From contig JAXHTH010000160.1 in the NCBI GenBank assembly GCA_034211115.1, forward strand, positions 1-8,397: a stretch of DNA of 8,397 nt, given 5' to 3'. Position numbers and translations under genes: made by a program. This document shows, piece by piece, positions 6,077 to 8,397 of the stretch (within the stretch, counting starts at the first letter, position 1; each line of letters opens with the position of its first letter). The notes beneath the pieces were generated by a model. The model did no database searches, had not been told where the DNA came from, and worked only from the letters and a program-made list of their open reading frames with translations. Source of the DNA: JAXHTH01 sp034211115 (lineage in GTDB: Bacteria; Planctomycetota; Phycisphaerae; Phycisphaerales; SM1A02).

Positions 6077-6886
6077 ATGAGCGGCGAAGCGCGCAGCTAC
6101 GCGACCGTCAATGTCGCGTTGGCCGAGCACATCTGCACGATCACGCTGAATCGCCCGGAACGGTTCAACGCGTGCAGCCGGCAACTCATGGCCGACCTCG
6201 GCGAGGCGCTGAGCGCAGCGGCCGCCGATGGCGATGTGCGTGTCGTCATCCTCACCGGCGCCGGCAGCGCCTTCTGCTCCGGGCAGGATCTGGCCGAGCT
6301 GAAGGACAGCTACGCGCAGGGTGAGCCGCCGGAACTGGCGCGGATCCTCCACGAGCGCTACAACCCCGTCATCGAGCGCATGGGCGCCATGAGGCAGCCG
6401 ATCATCGGCGCCATCAACGGCATCGCGGCCGGGGCGGGGTGCAGCCTCGCCCTCGCCTGCGACATGCGCCTCGCCTCGGAGAGCGCGGCGTTCATGGAGG
6501 CGTTCATCAACGTCGGCCTCGCGCCCGATGCGGGCAGCACGTACTTCCTGCCCCGCCTCATCGGCCACGCCGCGGCGATGGAGATGTGCTGCACCGGCCG
6601 GAAGATCGAGGCCGACGAGGCCCTGCGACGGGGGCTGGTCAACCGCATCGTGCCCGCCGATCGGCTGATGGATGAGGCGATGTCCCTGGCGCGAACGATC
6701 GCCTCGAAATCCGCCCCGGCCATCGCGGCCACCAGGCGCCTGCTGAACCAGTCCCTCACGGCCTCCCTCGACTGGCAGCTCGCCTCCGAAGCGGAAGCCC
6801 AGGACACGCTGGCCGGCAACGCGGATCACCTCGAAGGCGTGATGGCGTTCATCGAGAAGCGCAAACCGCGCTTCAAGGGAAGATGA
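6077..6886 (+). CDS. PaaG-like crotonase, probable enoyl-CoA isomerase
   Basis: This encodes 269 residues. The crotonase fold is clear: ICTITLNRPERFNA, FCSGQDL (oxyanion loop, 66-72), INGIAAGAGCSLALACD (113-129), GLAPDAGSTYFLPRLIG (147-163) and the C-terminal EKRKPRFKGR. Both hydratase glutamates are missing: the first position is Ser123 and the second Phe143. Instead there is Asp151 in APDAG, at the place where the phenylacetate-pathway isomerase PaaG and related isomerases keep an Asp. This points to double-bond or epoxide-oxepin isomerisation rather than hydration. The YNP segment at 95-97 also resembles PaaG. An AGGAG site (6065-6069) lies 7 nt before the ATG. It is the last gene of the operon after the thioesterase and hydratase. 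No paaABCDE oxygenase genes are in view, so a role in ordinary unsaturated acyl-CoA oxidation is equally possible. Confidence 0.85.
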   Translation: MSGEARSYATVNVALAEHICTITLNRPERFNACSRQLMADLGEALSAAAADGDVRVVILTGAGSAFCSGQDLAELKDSYAQGEPPELARILHERYNPVIERMGAMRQPIIGAINGIAAGAGCSLALACDMRLASESAAFMEAFINVGLAPDAGSTYFLPRLIGHAAAMEMCCTGRKIEADEALRRGLVNRIVPADRLMDEAMSLARTIASKSAPAIAATRRLLNQSLTASLDWQLASEAEAQDTLAGNADHLEGVMAFIEKRKPRFKGR

Positions 6887-6900
6887 CCGCCCTTCGCATC

Positions 6901-6914
6901 GTCGCGCGAGCGAC
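6901..6914 (+). terminator. Small GNRA-loop hairpin after the acyl-CoA operon
   Basis: GTCGC-GCGA-GCGAC makes a perfect 5-bp stem closed by a GCGA tetraloop 14 nt after the stop codon. It lacks a T tract, so it may only protect the 3' end or mark a factor-dependent terminator. Confidence 0.25.
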
Positions 6915-6922
6915 TGACACCG

Positions 6923-7049
6923 GTATTTCTAATGCACGCGCGCTTGACAGGTCAACCGGCGACAAACTTCCGCGCCAGTCTCCGCAGATAGACCCGCGCC
7001 GGCATCCTGACCGGCCGACGCCCAGCTCGTGTGCGTGCATTAGGAATAC
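6923..7049. repeat. MITE-like unit bounded by 17-bp inverted repeats
   Basis: The left arm, GTATTTCTAATGCACGC (6923-6939), and the reverse complement of the right arm, GTATTCCTAATGCACGC (7033-7049), match at 16 of 17 positions, with 93 nt between them. The unit fills most of the 177-bp gap between two convergent genes. No transposase and no clear flanking target duplication are seen. It could be a non-autonomous mobile element, a repetitive extragenic element, or a long-range transcript-end structure. On the minus strand it also contains a 17-codon frame (6952-7005) rich in Arg and ending in a stop, possibly a remnant of a larger gene. The rest of the gap shows nothing recognisable. Confidence 0.5.
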
Positions 7050-7063
7050 AGGACTCAAGAGCC

Positions 7064-7717
7064 CTATTCTCCCTTTGCCGATTTGCGAATCACCCGCTGC
7101 CTGTATTCAGAGATCGGCTTCCCGCACTCCGGGCAGTGATCCCCCCGTACACCGCGAAGCAGGTATCCGCAGAAGGGACACCGCAGGACATAATCAGGAT
7201 CCCTGGGTTTGCGAAACCAGTACAGCGCGACGGTACTCAGGAACAGAGACGCCGATGTGATCACATAGAGCGAAGTATGAGCAGGATCCAATACGAATCT
7301 CTGCATGGTCCAGGATCTGTGCCAGAACGCCTGAGGATACACCAGTTCTGACCGGGCACGCGGCGAGGGAGGAATCTGTAACTCGTTCCAGAGAATGCTC
7401 TCCGGACAGGACGGCTCATGTGCGATCGTAAGGAATGACAGAACCAACAGAATCACCGCGGTAATGCGCGCACAGCGGCGCAGGGTCAGATACGCCGCAG
7501 CGGCAATGCCAAGCGCCAGCAATCCGATCCCGACCGCCTCCGGCCATCTCCATGAGGCCTCCAGCCAGATCTTCGTGCGACCGTTGGTGTAGGCCACCTG
7601 GGGTCCGTACCACCAGAACCATCGCATCTGTGAGGCGACAATCAGGGCGAGCACCCCCACGAAGGCGAATGCCAGCGCTCTGCGAATCCTCCGGCGATAT
7701 GGCCGAATGCGCGTCAT
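7064..7717 (-). CDS. Four-helix membrane protein with C-terminal zinc ribbon
   Basis: This encodes 217 residues and is not recognised as a named family. A basic N-terminus (RIRPYRRRIRR) precedes four likely membrane helices at about 14-31, 61-79, 84-100 and 149-168. The C-terminal tail holds CPFC (Cys180, Cys183) and CPEC (Cys195, Cys198), a four-Cys zinc ribbon with the CGYLLRG wording common on small planctomycete membrane proteins. The ATG at 7717 is chosen because GGGGT lies 6 nt upstream and a -10-like TATGAT (7745-7750) would start transcription near 7738. The GTG at 7741 in the same frame would add 8 residues but lies too close to that promoter. Codons end in A or T clearly more often than in fumC or the crotonases, so the gene may be newer, horizontally acquired or weakly expressed. 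Function is unknown. Confidence 0.75.
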   Translation of the reverse strand: MTRIRPYRRRIRRALAFAFVGVLALIVASQMRWFWWYGPQVAYTNGRTKIWLEASWRWPEAVGIGLLALGIAAAAYLTLRRCARITAVILLVLSFLTIAHEPSCPESILWNELQIPPSPRARSELVYPQAFWHRSWTMQRFVLDPAHTSLYVITSASLFLSTVALYWFRKPRDPDYVLRCPFCGYLLRGVRGDHCPECGKPISEYRQRVIRKSAKGE

Positions 7718-7744
7718 GGTGGACCCCAGACTGCGAGGCACCTC

Positions 7745-7775
7745 ATCATACCACCTGCAGTTTCACTCCTGTCAT
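7745..7775 (-). promoter_or_regulatory. Candidate promoter of the zinc-ribbon membrane protein
   Basis: On the minus strand ATGACA (7770-7775) and TATGAT (7745-7750) each match the sigma-70 consensus at 5 of 6 positions, with a rather long 19-bp spacer. The predicted start leaves a leader of about 20 nt with a GGGG site before the ATG at 7717. Confidence 0.4.
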
Positions 7776-7844
7776 CGGGATTCGATGCCGGAGTGCGAGG
7801 CCCGTCCTCAACCGAATCCGGGTCCCCGCGATCTGCGCCGCGGC

Positions 7845-7853
7845 TGGTATAGT
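7845..7853 (+). promoter_or_regulatory. Extended -10 promoter for a probably leaderless GNAT transcript
   Basis: TGGTATAGT is a full extended -10 (TGn then TATAGT). It ends 6 nt before the GTG at 7860, so the predicted transcription start coincides with the start codon. No Shine-Dalgarno is present and no -35 is obvious. Confidence 0.5.
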
Positions 7854-7859
7854 GCCGCC

Positions 7860-8397
7860 GTGTCTGCTCCACGGACGAATCCGAAGCCACCGGGGCTGAA
7901 TCGCGCGCTCGCCATCGGGCCGCGGGTCTTCCTCCGCCGGCCCGTGCCCGGCGATTACGATGAGTTCCTCCAGCGCATGCGCGACAGCCGGCCCCTGCAC
8001 GCCGCCTACACCGCGCCCATGCGCAACCGCGAGGACTACGAGGCGATGCTCCAGCGCAGCCGGCAGAGGAACCGCGTGATGATGCTCATCTGCCGTCTCG
8101 AAGACGGGGCCATCGTCGGGCAGATCAACCTCAACGACATCATCCGCGGCATCACGCAGCAGGCCTATATCGGCTACCACGTCTTCGTCCCCTTCCAGGG
8201 ACGGGGCTACATGATCGAAGGCGTCGATCTCGCCCTCCGCTACGCCTTCCGGGGGCTGAAGCTCCACCGCATCGAGGCGGGGATCCAGCCGGACAACGAA
8301 CGGTCCCTCGCCCTCGTCAAGCGGCTGGGCTTCCGCTACGAGGGCACGGCGAGGCGCCTGCTCAAGCTCGCCGGGCGGTGGCGCGATCACGAGCGCT
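7860..8397 (+). CDS. RimJ/RimL-type GNAT N-acetyltransferase (3' end outside window)
   Basis: The frame is open from a GTG at 7860 to the right edge, giving 179 visible residues with no stop. A Pro-rich lead (SAPRTNPKPPGLNRA) precedes the GNAT domain: VFLRRPVPGDYDEF, GAIVGQINLNDI, GYHVFVPFQGRGYM with the acetyl-CoA-binding Q-G-R-G-Y signature near residue 120, LHRIEAGIQPDNERSLALVKRLGF, and the end of the domain, LAGRWRDHER. This layout is that of the RimJ/RimL branch, which acetylates N-terminal amines of ribosomal proteins or other small-molecule amines; the substrate here is unknown. The start is supported by an extended -10 six bases upstream, which also explains the absence of a Shine-Dalgarno. 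It is divergent from the zinc-ribbon membrane protein. Only the last few residues and the stop should be missing. Confidence 0.88.
   Translation, partial: MSAPRTNPKPPGLNRALAIGPRVFLRRPVPGDYDEFLQRMRDSRPLHAAYTAPMRNREDYEAMLQRSRQRNRVMMLICRLEDGAIVGQINLNDIIRGITQQAYIGYHVFVPFQGRGYMIEGVDLALRYAFRGLKLHRIEAGIQPDNERSLALVKRLGFRYEGTARRLLKLAGRWRDHER

Noticed and set aside
6944..6949. TTGACA, a perfect -35 hexamer, in the convergent gap
   Set aside because: No acceptable -10 lies 16-19 bp downstream and no plus-strand gene follows; it is part of the short TTGA...TCAA mini-palindrome inside the repeat unit.
6952..7005. 17-codon minus-strand mini-gene
   Set aside because: It has no Shine-Dalgarno and is inside the inverted-repeat unit; kept only as a possible gene remnant.
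6923..7049. Integron attC site
   Set aside because: The ends lack the RYYYAAC and GTTRRRY core sites, and there is no integrase or cassette array.
6883..7260. 125-codon plus-strand frame overlapping the isomerase stop (ATGA)
   Set aside because: It crosses the inverted-repeat unit and runs antisense into the zinc-ribbon gene. It is Pro/Arg/Ser-rich without motifs and has no domain evidence.
7746..8390. 214-codon minus-strand frame at the right end
   Set aside because: It lies opposite the GNAT gene, whose acetyl-CoA motif and promoter are clear on the plus strand; the minus frame shows no motif.
1..8397. tRNA, rRNA, riboswitch or CRISPR array
   Set aside because: No cloverleaf, rRNA-like stretch, conserved leader or regularly spaced repeats were found on either strand by eye.

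Overview
The window looks like a chromosomal piece of a GC-rich planctomycete, most likely of the class Phycisphaerae. The main reason is the C-terminal double repeat of the type 'ADLNGDGFVDTADLLLLL' ending in WG(ECP) on two secreted proteins, a dockerin-like tag common on exported proteins of that group. A 'CPFCGY...CPECG' zinc ribbon on a small membrane protein fits the same group. The taxonomic call is inference; there is no rRNA or tRNA in the window.

Layout. (a) 1-2187, plus strand: two secreted proteins. The first is cut by the left edge and carries two tandem DM13 domains. The second is a seven-bladed WD40 propeller. Both end in the dockerin-like tag. (b) 2237-2269: a strong GC hairpin that can terminate transcription from both sides, between convergent genes. 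(c) 2308-4781, minus strand: class II fumarase (fumC), preceded by a membrane-anchored alpha/beta hydrolase. (d) 4782-4835: a 54-bp divergent promoter region. (e) 4836-6886, plus strand: a three-gene acyl-CoA operon made of an FlK-like hot-dog thioesterase, an enoyl-CoA hydratase with both catalytic glutamates, and a PaaG-like crotonase that lacks both glutamates and is probably an isomerase. (f) 6887-7063: a gene-free stretch between convergent genes, holding a 17-bp inverted repeat that frames a 127-bp MITE-like unit. (g) 7064-7717, minus strand: a four-helix membrane protein with a zinc ribbon and less GC-biased codons. (h) 7860-end, plus strand: a RimJ/RimL-type GNAT acetyltransferase starting with GTG, cut by the right edge.

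How the genes relate. The acyl-CoA operon is a coherent set: hydration, double-bond isomerisation and CoA-ester release, as in fatty-acid or phenylacetate-type catabolism. Fumarase belongs to the TCA cycle and shares a strand with the hydrolase, but it seems to have its own promoter. Four genes (fumC, hydrolase, thioesterase, GNAT) have a TAnnnT -10-like box only 6-8 nt before the start codon and no Shine-Dalgarno sequence. This suggests leaderless transcripts. The operon-internal genes and the WD40 gene have ordinary Shine-Dalgarno sites instead.

No convincing new multi-gene system is present. The most interesting points are the leaderless-promoter pattern, the tandem DM13 protein with a sorting-type tag, the inverted-repeat element at 6923-7049, an octamer minisatellite inside the hydrolase gene, and a perfect palindrome in the fumC promoter.
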